A DNA stretch of 64,000 bases from an uncultured Methanospirillum sp. (lineage in GTDB: Archaea; Halobacteriota; Methanomicrobia; Methanomicrobiales; Methanospirillaceae). A program made the translations under genes and the position numbers. Of the stretch, positions 51,655 to 59,024 are shown piece after piece. Every line of letters starts with the position of its first letter. Position 1 is the stretch's first letter. The notes under the pieces are model-generated. The model saw only the letters and a program-made list of their open reading frames with translations, did not search any database and was not told where the DNA came from. The stretch covers positions 744,001 through 808,000 of the forward strand of contig NZ_OY764544.1 of the NCBI RefSeq assembly GCF_963668475.1, in the 5' to 3' direction.

Positions 51655-52758
51655 TCAGTGTACTTGTCCTTCAGCCAGCCTGGTCATCGGGAATACTCCG
51701 GCTTTCAGTGCATCTTCACAGAATTTATGGCCGGCCAGAAGATCCTTCTCTACATAGTAATTATTAGCAACACACTGGCCGATACAGACATTCTTCACCA
51801 GGCACCGGGAACAGATCCCTTTCAGATCCTTTGGAAGATGCTCACGGATCTCGTTTAATGCGTCTGCTTTCTCCCAGATATCTTTGATCTGATCCCTGGA
51901 TGCATGACCGAAACAGAGTTCAGGCACACTGGTTCCGATACCACAGAGGGCATAGGTTCCGTCTGAGAGAACTCCGAGTATGGAGAAGATACCGCATCTT
52001 CCACAGTTCCCCTGTGGACCATAGAGCGATGAGAGCGATCTGAATGCGAATGGCAGATTCGTCATCAACTGAATCTTCAGTTCCTTTTGGAGCTCGTTCT
52101 GCACCCACCGGGAGAGTTCAATCTGTTCCTGCACCGTGACCGTCGCTCCTTCAGCTTCCATCGCTTCGCCTCGTGCAGTCGGGGTGACAAAATTGTATTT
52201 AACAGAGCCGGCTCCCATCTCCTGTGCATATTTTGCCAAATCTGCCATTTCACCTTTGTTTCTGCCGGCAACAGCCATGATCACCTGAGGATGGATTCCG
52301 GTCTCTACGAGGGTTTTCACTCCCTGGCTTACCCGATCAAAGGATCCCTTCACTCCCCGCATCCATTCATGAGATTCACGGTTCCCGTCGATACTAATGG
52401 AAATAAACGAACCAGGACAGGATTTTATCAGGTCTGCGATATGTGGAGTAACTGCTACTCCGTTTGACTCGATGGTCAGATGGAGATGCTGATCCCTGAT
52501 GAACCGGAGCATCGGGATGATGTCAGGGTGAATGAGGGGTTCTCCTCCGGTGAGTTTCACTCCCGAGAGGCCGATTTCTTTTGCTTCAGTTACGATCTTT
52601 TTGAAGAGATCGAACGGGAGAGCTTTCTGAGACCGGTCAGAGTGTTCAAAGGTCGGTGCGATCCAGCAGTGACGGCAGGCCATGTTGCAGTCACCGGTGA
52701 GATAAAAGTACAACATCCCAAGAGGAGGGACGGTTTTTGTTATTGTCTCTTCAGTCAT
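51655..52758 (-). CDS. scmF: radical SAM/SPASM peptide maturase, ScmF-like
   Basis: A 367-residue iron-sulfur enzyme. The SAM-binding cluster motif CNMACRHC is at residues 24-31, following PPLGMLYFYLTGD. LTGGEPLIHPDI is the GGE motif. The C-terminal SPASM region has about eight Cys (GNCGRCGIF, YALCG, LCFG, ICSRCLVKNVC, GQC, FC) for two auxiliary clusters. Members of this class form thioether, C-C or other links on ribosomal peptides. With scmE it makes a two-enzyme maturase. The SynChlorMet name is recalled from the N-terminal motif and gene order, not searched. There are 114 bases between the scmE stop and its ATG. Confidence 0.85.
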   Translation of the reverse strand: MTEETITKTVPPLGMLYFYLTGDCNMACRHCWIAPTFEHSDRSQKALPFDLFKKIVTEAKEIGLSGVKLTGGEPLIHPDIIPMLRFIRDQHLHLTIESNGVAVTPHIADLIKSCPGSFISISIDGNRESHEWMRGVKGSFDRVSQGVKTLVETGIHPQVIMAVAGRNKGEMADLAKYAQEMGAGSVKYNFVTPTARGEAMEAEGATVTVQEQIELSRWVQNELQKELKIQLMTNLPFAFRSLSSLYGPQGNCGRCGIFSILGVLSDGTYALCGIGTSVPELCFGHASRDQIKDIWEKADALNEIREHLPKDLKGICSRCLVKNVCIGQCVANNYYVEKDLLAGHKFCEDALKAGVFPMTRLAEGQVH

Positions 52759-52872
52759 AGGAATCGGGTATCATCGGCATTCAAAGGTCGAAATAACTCA
52801 TAACGATGAAAATTATTATTTTATGTAATAATTTTGCAATTTTTTATATGATGGGGGGATTTTGAAGAGAGA

Positions 52873-53982
52873 TCACGGAATACTGACGATTCGTCCTCCC
52901 TCTGCAAGGAACTTCTTTAGACATCCGCCCGGACTGGGGACATAGACATCACCGGTTCGTGAATACCCGTCTGCAGGACAGTTTCCGGTGCAGGCCATCT
53001 GGTACCCGCAATCTGCACAATCCGGAAATGTCGAAAGAGGGATGGTATACCGTTGCCGGAGCCGGTTGAATTCTGGATGGTTCTGCCAGACATCGAGGAG
53101 TTTATGCTGATTGATCTTCCCAAGTTCAATCTGGGAAAGCATCCCGCAGGGAACATAGGTCCCGTCCGGTCTGACTGCCATCTTACTCCACATGCATCCG
53201 CAACCAGTAAGGTACCCCCGGCCAGGGATGGGTCGGTCCTCAATCCGTGCCTGCTCCATCTCCTGGTAGTTTCTTCCTTGTGCAAGTGGTCCGGCAGCTG
53301 CGGTAATCCGGTTGTTGTACCGTTTCGCAAGCTGGAGGATCTTCTCCATTGCAATACAGGTCTCTGCCGGAGTAAGGCTCACTTCTTCCTCGTTTTCCCG
53401 GGCAAGTCCCTGATAACTGGCACTATTGGTTGAAATGGATCCCATTCCGATCTCATCCAGGAGCAGATGAGCAATGTTTTCGAGATCATCCAGGTTGTAC
53501 CGGTGAATAGTAACCCGTGAGGTTACCTGCACTCCGGCATCCTGCAGGGTTTTAATTCCCCGGATTGCCCCATCAAATGCCCCGGTACCCCGAAGACGAT
53601 CATGCACGGCTGCACAGGATCCATCAACCGATACCTGGACATAGTTACATCGTCCGGTCGATGCGATGAACGTTGCAATATCAGGGGTGATCAGACCACC
53701 ATTGGAGAGGACAGCAAACCGCATCTTGTTTGCAACAATCCCCTCAATCATCTCCCTCAGATCTTCCTTGATAAACGGTTCTCCTCCGCCGATGGTGATC
53801 TCCATGATCCCCACATTCCCGCATTCTTCAAAGAAAGTTCTCCACCCGGATGCAGGGATTTCTCCCCCGGTATCTGCCGGACTGGTCCGGTGAAAGCAGT
53901 ACTTGCATTTCAGGTTACACCGGGAGGTGATATCGATATCAATGGACTTCGGAGTTTTCATGACCCTGCGGTTTTCGGTCAT
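52873..53982 (-). CDS. scmE: radical SAM/SPASM peptide maturase, ScmE-like
   Basis: A 369-residue iron-sulfur enzyme. CNLKCKYC lies at residues 22-29 after KSIDIDITSR; the GGGEP motif is ITIGGGEPFI. SPASM Cys residues occur in GCGCMWS, PCGM, FPDCADCGYQMACTGNCP and GGCLKKF. GGAGGATT precedes the ATG at 53982 and the scmD stop is nine bases upstream. Truncated copies of its first 30 codons follow each of three other scmD genes. Its substrate is most likely the Cys-rich family encoded beside it; the type of link is not predictable. Confidence 0.87.
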   Translation of the reverse strand: MTENRRVMKTPKSIDIDITSRCNLKCKYCFHRTSPADTGGEIPASGWRTFFEECGNVGIMEITIGGGEPFIKEDLREMIEGIVANKMRFAVLSNGGLITPDIATFIASTGRCNYVQVSVDGSCAAVHDRLRGTGAFDGAIRGIKTLQDAGVQVTSRVTIHRYNLDDLENIAHLLLDEIGMGSISTNSASYQGLARENEEEVSLTPAETCIAMEKILQLAKRYNNRITAAAGPLAQGRNYQEMEQARIEDRPIPGRGYLTGCGCMWSKMAVRPDGTYVPCGMLSQIELGKINQHKLLDVWQNHPEFNRLRQRYTIPLSTFPDCADCGYQMACTGNCPADGYSRTGDVYVPSPGGCLKKFLAEGGRIVSIP

Positions 53983-53991
53983 AATCCTCCA

Positions 53992-54270
53992 TCATCCGAC
54001 CTGGGCGTATCCAAGCCGTACAATCTGATCACAGAAATTTTTGATATCTTCAGTCAGATCGTCAGGGATATTCTCGTATTCATCCTGAATCGCTGCAATG
54101 ATTCCATTCAGATCTTTGCCTTCGCTCAGGGATTTCCAAATGGTAACCCCGGTAGGTGTCAGGCCGACGGCCTTTCCGGTATCAGGGTTGAACAGGAGTG
54201 CCCAGTCATCAAACTCTTCGCGGAGTGAGATCTGAGATCCTGGTGTTGGGATTGAAATCTGGTTAGTCAT
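53992..54270 (-). CDS. scmD: PqqD-like peptide carrier, ScmD-like, copy 1
   Basis: A 92-residue PqqD-fold protein (winged-helix RRE) that delivers precursor leaders to radical SAM enzymes. Typical residues are seen: ISLREEFDDWALLFNPDTGK, VGLTPTGVTIWKSL, and a terminal FCDQIVRLGYAQVG. The ATG at 54270 overlaps the end of the frameshifted precursor P3. This copy feeds directly into intact scmE, so it is the one in the complete operon. Three almost identical copies lie upstream. Confidence 0.88.
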   Translation of the reverse strand: MTNQISIPTPGSQISLREEFDDWALLFNPDTGKAVGLTPTGVTIWKSLSEGKDLNGIIAAIQDEYENIPDDLTEDIKNFCDQIVRLGYAQVG

Positions 54271-54650
54271 GATAAAAAAGTCCGGGTTGTCCATTGCCAG
54301 AACTGCATACATTAGAATTTTCATTACCATTACGACAATAACTGGTGGTTCGCCCTCCTCCGGAGTAACATACTGAGGGTGAACCCCCAGTACTGCACAC
54401 ACTCCTCCGGTTCGTAGTTCCCCCACGAGCACACATGGTGGCGGTATGGTTGGGCATATTACCAGCAGGATTGCATGCATCAGTTACAGCACCACCAAAA
54501 CTAGTACAACCGGTATGTACTCCACTTCCGGTACTACACCAGGAACTCCTAAACATGTACTCCATCATTGCATTCTTTCGCCCCGATCCCGGTAACACCT
54601 TCTATACTCAGATCGATTACCAGTGGCTTTTCATATGATTTCTTTACCAT
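54263..54650 (-). pseudogene. candidate precursor peptide P3, frameshifted
   Basis: The leader from the ATG at 54650 is as in P4 (MVKKSYEKPLVIDLSIEG, VTGIGAKEC), but after GVHV a TAG stops it. Removing one T from the TTT at 54551-54553 (minus strand) restores an open frame through the core (CSTGSGVHTGC, GNMPNHTATMC, YSGGGRTTSYC). P5 has TT at this place. It is either a real frameshift or a homopolymer error. The restored product would have about nine to ten Cys and end GLFYHD. Confidence 0.75.
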
Positions 54651-54879
54651 GTTAAACCCTGATTATAAACCTATATTTAGGACCGCTTTCAAAATCAGTC
54701 AGAACTGATATACTCTAAGTAATAATTATCCGAATAAGGAGGAATAATAATATCGATTTGATTTTCGATATAGTCGATATGATAATCGCGTATGATTACT
54801 CATGGGGTTTCTATTTACAGATCTCCCATCTTCGTAAATACATTATGCATTATCTGATTCGACCTCCATGTACCAAAAA
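54651..54879 (-). promoter_or_regulatory. promoter block of P3 and repeated leader region
   Basis: A palindrome ATCAGT-CAGA-ACTGAT at 54694-54709, then TAAATATAGG (about 54670-54680) as TATA about 26 bases before the ATG, suggesting near-leaderless transcription. Farther upstream is a TCGATA-rich AT block at 54762-54800. The whole 230 bases are about 98 percent identical, by eye, to 55686-55913. Confidence 0.6.
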
Positions 54880-54990
54880 TCATGCCCGAATTGTCTGGTG
54901 AAAGCAGTACTTGAATTTCAGGTTGCACCGGGAGGTGATATCGATATCAATGGACTTTGGGGTCTTCATGACCCTGCGGTTCTCGGTCAT
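54880..54990 (-). pseudogene. 5' stub of scmE, copy A
   Basis: A 36-codon fragment after scmD2 matching the first 31 codons of scmE, then stopping in unrelated sequence. Its cluster motif reads CNLKFKYC, so one ligand Cys is lost. It marks the end of a repeat unit. Confidence 0.82.
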
Positions 54991-54999
54991 GATCTTGTA

Positions 55000-55278
55000 T
55001 TATCCGGCCTGGGCGTATCCGAGCCGTACAATCTGATCACAGAAATTTTTGATATCTTCAGTCAGATCATCAGGGAGGTTCTCGTATTCATCCTGAATCG
55101 CTGCAATGATTCCATTCAGATCTTTGCCTTCGCTCAGGGATTTCCAGATGGTAACCCCGGTCGGGGTCAGGCCAACGGCCTTTCCGGTATCAGGGTTAAA
55201 GAGGAGTGCCCAGTCATCAAACTCTTCGCGGAGTGAGATCTGAGATCCTGGTGTTGGGATTGAAATCTGGTTAGTCAT
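55000..55278 (-). CDS. scmD: PqqD-like peptide carrier, ScmD-like, copy 2
   Basis: Ninety-two residues, differing from copy 1 mainly in NLPDD for NIPDD and the end AQAG for AQVG. The ATG at 55278 overlaps the TGA of precursor P4 by four bases, so translation of the two is coupled. The stub of scmE follows in place of a complete enzyme. Confidence 0.87.
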   Translation of the reverse strand: MTNQISIPTPGSQISLREEFDDWALLFNPDTGKAVGLTPTGVTIWKSLSEGKDLNGIIAAIQDEYENLPDDLTEDIKNFCDQIVRLGYAQAG

Positions 55279-55685
55279 GATGAAAAATGTTCGAGTTGTA
55301 CATTGCCAGAATAGCAAAACTGAGATTCTGCAGCACCAGAATGACATATACTGGTGGTTTGCCCTCCTCCGGAGTAACAGATTAAGGGTGAACCCCCAAT
55401 TTCGCAGGCACTCCGGCTCGCAGATCCCCCTTCTACACAACCTCCCTGTAGATTTGAAGGACCATGAGCACATATGGCGGCGGTATGATTGGGAGCATTA
55501 CCAGCAGAGCATGCACCAGTTACAGCACCACCAACATTAGTACAACTGGTTTGTGCTCCACTTCCGGTATTACACGTGGAATCATGAGCATTATATCCAT
55601 CTAGACATTCTTTCGCCCCGATCCCGGTAACGCCTTCTATACTCAGATCGATTACCAGTGGCTTTTCATATGATTTCTTTACCAT
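55275..55685 (-). CDS. candidate precursor peptide P4 (Cys/Gly-rich)
   Basis: A 136-residue protein. The leader (residues 1-27) is MVKKSYEKPLVIDLSIEG then VTGIGAKEC. The core has ten Cys with intervals of about 7-14 residues, for example NTGSGAQTSC, GGAVTGAC, PNHTAAIC, GGSASRSAC, SGGGQTTSIC, and ends HFSS. The only strong match I see is to the other precursors here. Overlap with scmD2 pairs precursor and carrier. It is an intact copy with promoter palindrome at 55728-55743. Confidence 0.85.
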   Translation of the reverse strand: MVKKSYEKPLVIDLSIEGVTGIGAKECLDGYNAHDSTCNTGSGAQTSCTNVGGAVTGACSAGNAPNHTAAICAHGPSNLQGGCVEGGSASRSACEIGGSPLICYSGGGQTTSICHSGAAESQFCYSGNVQLEHFSS

Positions 55686-55727
55686 GTTAACTCTGATTAT
55701 AAACCTATATTTAGGACCGCTTTCAAA

Positions 55728-55743
55728 ATCAGTCAGAACTGAT
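55728..55743. promoter_or_regulatory. palindrome upstream of P4
   Basis: ATCAGT-CAGA-ACTGAT, 43-58 bases before the P4 ATG at 55685, just upstream of the TATA box. Confidence 0.55.
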
Positions 55744-55913
55744 ATACTTTAAGTAATAATTATCCGAATAAGGAGGAATAATAATATCGATTTGATTTTC
55801 GATATAGTAGATATGATAATCGCGTATGATTACTTATGGGGTTTCTATTTACAGATCTCCCATCTTCGTAAATACATTATGCATTATCTGATTCGACCTC
55901 CATGTACCAAAAA

Positions 55914-56024
55914 TCATGCCCGAATTGTCTGGTGAAAGCAGTACTTGAATTTCAGGTTGCACCGGGAGGTGATATCGATATCAATGGACTTTGGGGTCTT
56001 CATGACCCTGCGGTTCTCGGTCAT
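55914..56024 (-). pseudogene. 5' stub of scmE, copy B
   Basis: Same 36-codon stub and same CNLKFKYC change as copy A, after scmD3. Being identical to copy A, it arose by recent duplication of the whole unit. Confidence 0.82.
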
Positions 56025-56033
56025 GATCTTGTA

Positions 56034-56312
56034 TTATCCGGCCTGGGCGTATCCGAGCCGTACAATCTGATCACAGAAATTTTTGATATCTTCAGTCAGA
56101 TCATCAGGGAGGTTCTCGTATTCATCCTGAATCGCTGCAATGATTCCATTCAGATCTTTGCCTTCGCTCAGGGATTTCCAGATGGTAACCCCGGTCGGGG
56201 TCAGGCCAACGGCCTTTCCGGTATCAGGGTTAAAGAGGAGTGCCCAGTCATCAAACTCTTCGCGGAGTGAGATCTGAGATTCTGGTGTTGGGATTGAAAT
56301 CTGGTTAGTCAT
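56034..56312 (-). CDS. scmD: PqqD-like peptide carrier, ScmD-like, copy 3
   Basis: Ninety-two residues, identical to copy 2 except Glu for Gly in IPTPESQ. An adjacent ATG at 56315 is also possible. Its start overlaps the P5 stop. Near identity over about 400 bases with copy 2 contrasts with the divergent precursors P4 and P5. Confidence 0.87.
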   Translation of the reverse strand: MTNQISIPTPESQISLREEFDDWALLFNPDTGKAVGLTPTGVTIWKSLSEGKDLNGIIAAIQDEYENLPDDLTEDIKNFCDQIVRLGYAQAG

Positions 56313-56722
56313 CATGAAAAATGTTGGAGTTGTCCATAGCCACTACGGCATAAAAGAGAATTTGTATTACCATAAGGTTCACACATAGGTTTTTGTTGGT
56401 CAAATCCGGCGTAACATATTGAGGGTGTACCCCCATCACCACAGAAATTCCGGTTCGCAGAGTTCCCAATCATATTACAAACTCCCTGTTTATTTGAAAG
56501 CCCAGGAGTACACATGGTGCCGGTATAGTTGGGCGTCCAACCTTCATCGCATGCACTCGTTACAGTATCACCAATATTACAACTGGTTTGTGCTCCTAAT
56601 CCGGCATTACACCCGGAACTACTAACATGTAATCCATGATTGCATTCTTTCGCCCCGATCCCGGTAGCGCCTTCTATACTCAGATCGATCACAATGGGCT
56701 TTCCATATGATTTTTTTGCCAT
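56312..56722 (-). CDS. candidate precursor peptide P5 (Cys/Gly-rich)
   Basis: A 136-residue protein. The leader is MAKKSYGKPIVIDLSIEGAT then GIGAKEC. The core has ten Cys in the same order but with mostly different residues from P4 (GLGAQTSC, TVTSAC, PNYTGTMC, NKQGVC, GGTPSIC) and ends QHFS. Its upstream palindrome is at 56765-56780. It is coupled to scmD3 by overlapping stop and start. Confidence 0.85.
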   Translation of the reverse strand: MAKKSYGKPIVIDLSIEGATGIGAKECNHGLHVSSSGCNAGLGAQTSCNIGDTVTSACDEGWTPNYTGTMCTPGLSNKQGVCNMIGNSANRNFCGDGGTPSICYAGFDQQKPMCEPYGNTNSLLCRSGYGQLQHFS

Positions 56723-56764
56723 GTTAACCCTGATTATAAACTTATATTAAGGACCTTTTTCAAG

Positions 56765-56780
56765 ATCAGTCAGAACTGAT
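56765..56780. promoter_or_regulatory. palindrome upstream of P5
   Basis: ATCAGT-CAGA-ACTGAT, 43-58 bases before the P5 ATG, the third exact copy. A decayed version (ATCAATCTAAACGGAT) precedes P6 at about 57804-57819. Confidence 0.55.
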
Positions 56781-56948
56781 ATACTCAAGTTATAGTTATT
56801 TAGGCACGTAGGAATAACGATATCGATTTGATTTTCGATACCATAGTTTGATAATCGGGTATGATTACTCATGGGGTTCCGATTTGCAGATCTCCCATCC
56901 TCGGAAATAGATTATGCATTATCTGATTCGACCTCCAGGTTCCAAAAA

Positions 56949-57059
56949 TCATGCCCGATTTGTCAGGTGAAAGCAGTAATTGCATTTCAGGTTGCACCGG
57001 AAGGTGATATCGAAATCAATGGACTTTGGGGGTTTCATGACCCTGCGGTTTTAGGTCAT
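56949..57059 (-). pseudogene. 5' stub of scmE, copy C
   Basis: The most decayed stub: a stop follows two codons after the first ATG and several codons differ, but the ITSRC-type segment is still recognisable. It is therefore the oldest unit of the three. Confidence 0.7.
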
Positions 57060-57068
57060 GATCTTGGA

Positions 57069-57347
57069 TTATCCAGCCTGGGCGTATCCGAGCCGTACAA
57101 TCTGATCACAGAAATTTTTGACATCTTCAGTCAGATCTTCAGGGAGGTTCTCGTATTCATCCTGAATCGTTGCAATGATTCCATTCAGATCTTTGCCTTC
57201 ATTCAGAGATTTCCAAATGGTAACCCCGGTCGGGGTCAGGCCGACGGCCTTTCCGGTATCAGGGTTGAACAGGAGTGCCCAGTCATCAAACTCTTCGCGG
57301 AGTGAGATCTGAGATCCTGGTGTTGGGATTGAAATCTGGTTAGTCAT
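57069..57347 (-). CDS. scmD: PqqD-like peptide carrier, ScmD-like, copy 4
   Basis: Ninety-two residues, with small changes from the others (LNEGKDLNGIIATIQ, NLPEDLTEDVK), in keeping with an older duplication. The ATG at 57347 shares its first base with the P6 stop (TGATG). Confidence 0.86.
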   Translation of the reverse strand: MTNQISIPTPGSQISLREEFDDWALLFNPDTGKAVGLTPTGVTIWKSLNEGKDLNGIIATIQDEYENLPEDLTEDVKNFCDQIVRLGYAQAG

Positions 57348-57760
57348 CAAGAAAAACTTCCGAGTTGTACATTGCCAGAAGTGCAAAAATGAGAATCTGT
57401 ATCACCAGTAGTACACGAACTGGTGGTTCGCCCTACTCCGTTAGTATAACATACTGAGGGTGAACCCCCATTATTATGGCAGATACTATGGATCGCAGAG
57501 CCCCCATCTGTACAAGTTCCCTGTAGATTTGATTCCCCATGCCAACACAAGCCGCTGTTATTGTTGGGAAAATTACCAACAGAACATGCACCTGTTGCAC
57601 CATATCCAGTAGGATTACAACTGGTTTGTGCTCCAATCCCCGCATTACACGCAGAATATTTAACAGTTCCTCCATCATCGCAATTTGTCGCCCCGATCCC
57701 GGTAGCGCCTTCTATACTCAGATCGATCACAAGTGGCTTTCCATACGTTTTCTTTACCAT
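57347..57760 (-). CDS. candidate precursor peptide P6 (Cys/Gly-rich)
   Basis: A 137-residue protein. The ATG at 57760 (MVKKTYGKPLVIDLSIEGAT) is preferred over a frame that starts 16 codons upstream. The core has ten Cys (GIGAQTSC, GATGAC, NNNSGLC, NLQGTC, GGSPSVC, GRTTSSC) and ends GSFS. It is the first gene of the four-unit tandem array. Confidence 0.85.
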   Translation of the reverse strand: MVKKTYGKPLVIDLSIEGATGIGATNCDDGGTVKYSACNAGIGAQTSCNPTGYGATGACSVGNFPNNNSGLCWHGESNLQGTCTDGGSAIHSICHNNGGSPSVCYTNGVGRTTSSCTTGDTDSHFCTSGNVQLGSFS

Positions 57761-58349
57761 AATAAACTCTAAATAAACATATAATGAAGGGACCGGTTTC
57801 AAAATCAATCTAAACGGATTTATTCTAAGTTATAATTATTTAGGCACGTAGAAATAATGATATCTATTTGATTTTCGATATAGTAGTTATGATAATCGGG
57901 TATGATTACGAATGGATTCCGATTGGAAAAGTATCGGATCTAAATTTGTAGTGTTCCCTTCTTACACGAATCGCAAAAGCGGTGAAAATTGCATGTTCCG
58001 TCCCTGGAAGATGGGGAAGGAATAATCTCTCCTTGTTATTTGACGATCTGATGCCAGCGGAACTGTGGGCACGGATATTATTCGTGTTATTACCAGATAT
58101 GGATCTTTTGATTCTGAAAGGTAACTGCAGAACTCATATCTCTATTGCCACCTGAAATAACACATTTAGCTGTATTGACCGCCTGAAGAGGTACAATAAC
58201 AATGTACGTACCAAGGAAAGGAAATGTGACAGAAATCGATTTCATTCTCGCTGGACAGGAAAGGGAGTAATAGAAAAGCGGATAGAAAAAAAGGTACCGC
58301 TTGGACCCTCATTGAATCAATCGTATTAATCTGATTCACAATGCCTTTG
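57761..58349. other. region between P6 and P7 without a clear gene
   Basis: Bases 57761-57930 repeat the AT-rich upstream block of the minus-strand units, more diverged. Bases 57950-58155 contain an open stretch on the plus strand of about 65 codons (LLFDDLMPAELWARILFVLL) without a start or known match; it may be a decayed gene. Nothing else is seen. Confidence 0.35.
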
Positions 58350-58787
58350 TCAGCTTGATGATATGAAGGGCTGCTGAGTGCTACCATTATTGTTACAGAA
58401 CCCGGCACCAGAACCATCAATACATGTGCCATTAGTTTGAGAATATTTTGCAGAGGAACCTGATCCACAGTAGAGGGATGGAGAATTTCCTGAAAAACAT
58501 TCACTAAAAGCCCCAGATGCATTAGCACCATTAACCCAACATGCTCCTGCTGCATCTGATCCAGTAGCATTACACACTACTGCATTGTAATTAGGACTCG
58601 TTCCATCATTACATGATGATGATGCCCATCCTCCGACGTGGCATGTATTCACATACCCACTCCCAGGACCGCAGTCTGAATCGCTAAAACTGGGTCCAGT
58701 ATCGCATAAAGAACCACCAATTCCAGTCACACCCTCTATACTTAAATCGATCACTGTTGGGAGGACATACACCTTTTTTTTAACCAT
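58350..58787 (-). CDS. candidate precursor peptide P7 (Cys/Gly-rich)
   Basis: A 145-residue protein. The ATG at 58787 starts MVKKKVYVLPTVIDLSIEGV, TGIGG. The core has ten Cys with GSGYVNTC, GWASSSC, SPNYNAVVC, AAGAC, SASGAFSEC-like spacing and ends FISSS. It has no scmD partner and lies alone, in reverse to P8. Confidence 0.8.
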   Translation of the reverse strand: MVKKKVYVLPTVIDLSIEGVTGIGGSLCDTGPSFSDSDCGPGSGYVNTCHVGGWASSSCNDGTSPNYNAVVCNATGSDAAGACWVNGANASGAFSECFSGNSPSLYCGSGSSAKYSQTNGTCIDGSGAGFCNNNGSTQQPFISSS

Positions 58788-58908
58788 GATTTTCTTCCAT
58801 TCGCTTGGAAATTGCACCGAACAAACTGCTTTACTTGTGAGAAAATTATTATAGATATACTTTTTTCATAGATGGGTAAATTTCTTTCTTTTTTATCCTG
58901 ATATTTCA

Positions 58909-59009
58909 TAGAGGTTGTCCAGTGTAGAGAATCGAAGGCCGAATCATCTTCCGTTTTGGCTAATTTCAAGAAAGATCTATAAGAGAAATCCTTCATTGGA
59001 CAACCTCTC
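58909..59009. mobile_element. MITE-like element with inverted ends
   Basis: About 100 bases bounded by AGAGGTTGTCCAGTG and CATTGGACAACCTCTCT, an inverted repeat of about 15 bases. A start (MKDFSYRSFLKLAKTEDD) reads inward on the minus strand from one end, like the N-terminus of an IS5-type transposase. It is probably an internally deleted insertion sequence. The remaining bases 58788-58908 hold only the P7 upstream region. Confidence 0.6.
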
Positions 59010-59024
59010 TTCAATCCCCGTATC

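Noticed and set aside
54868..57305. Long plus-strand frames repeated three times opposite the scmD genes
   Set aside because: They are antisense to scmD and the scmE stub; their conservation comes from the duplications and the codon pattern favours the minus strand.
53992..58000. Could the 1 kb repeats be a CRISPR array or a diversity-generating retroelement?
   Set aside because: The repeat is far too long for CRISPR, and no reverse transcriptase or template repeat is visible in the window.
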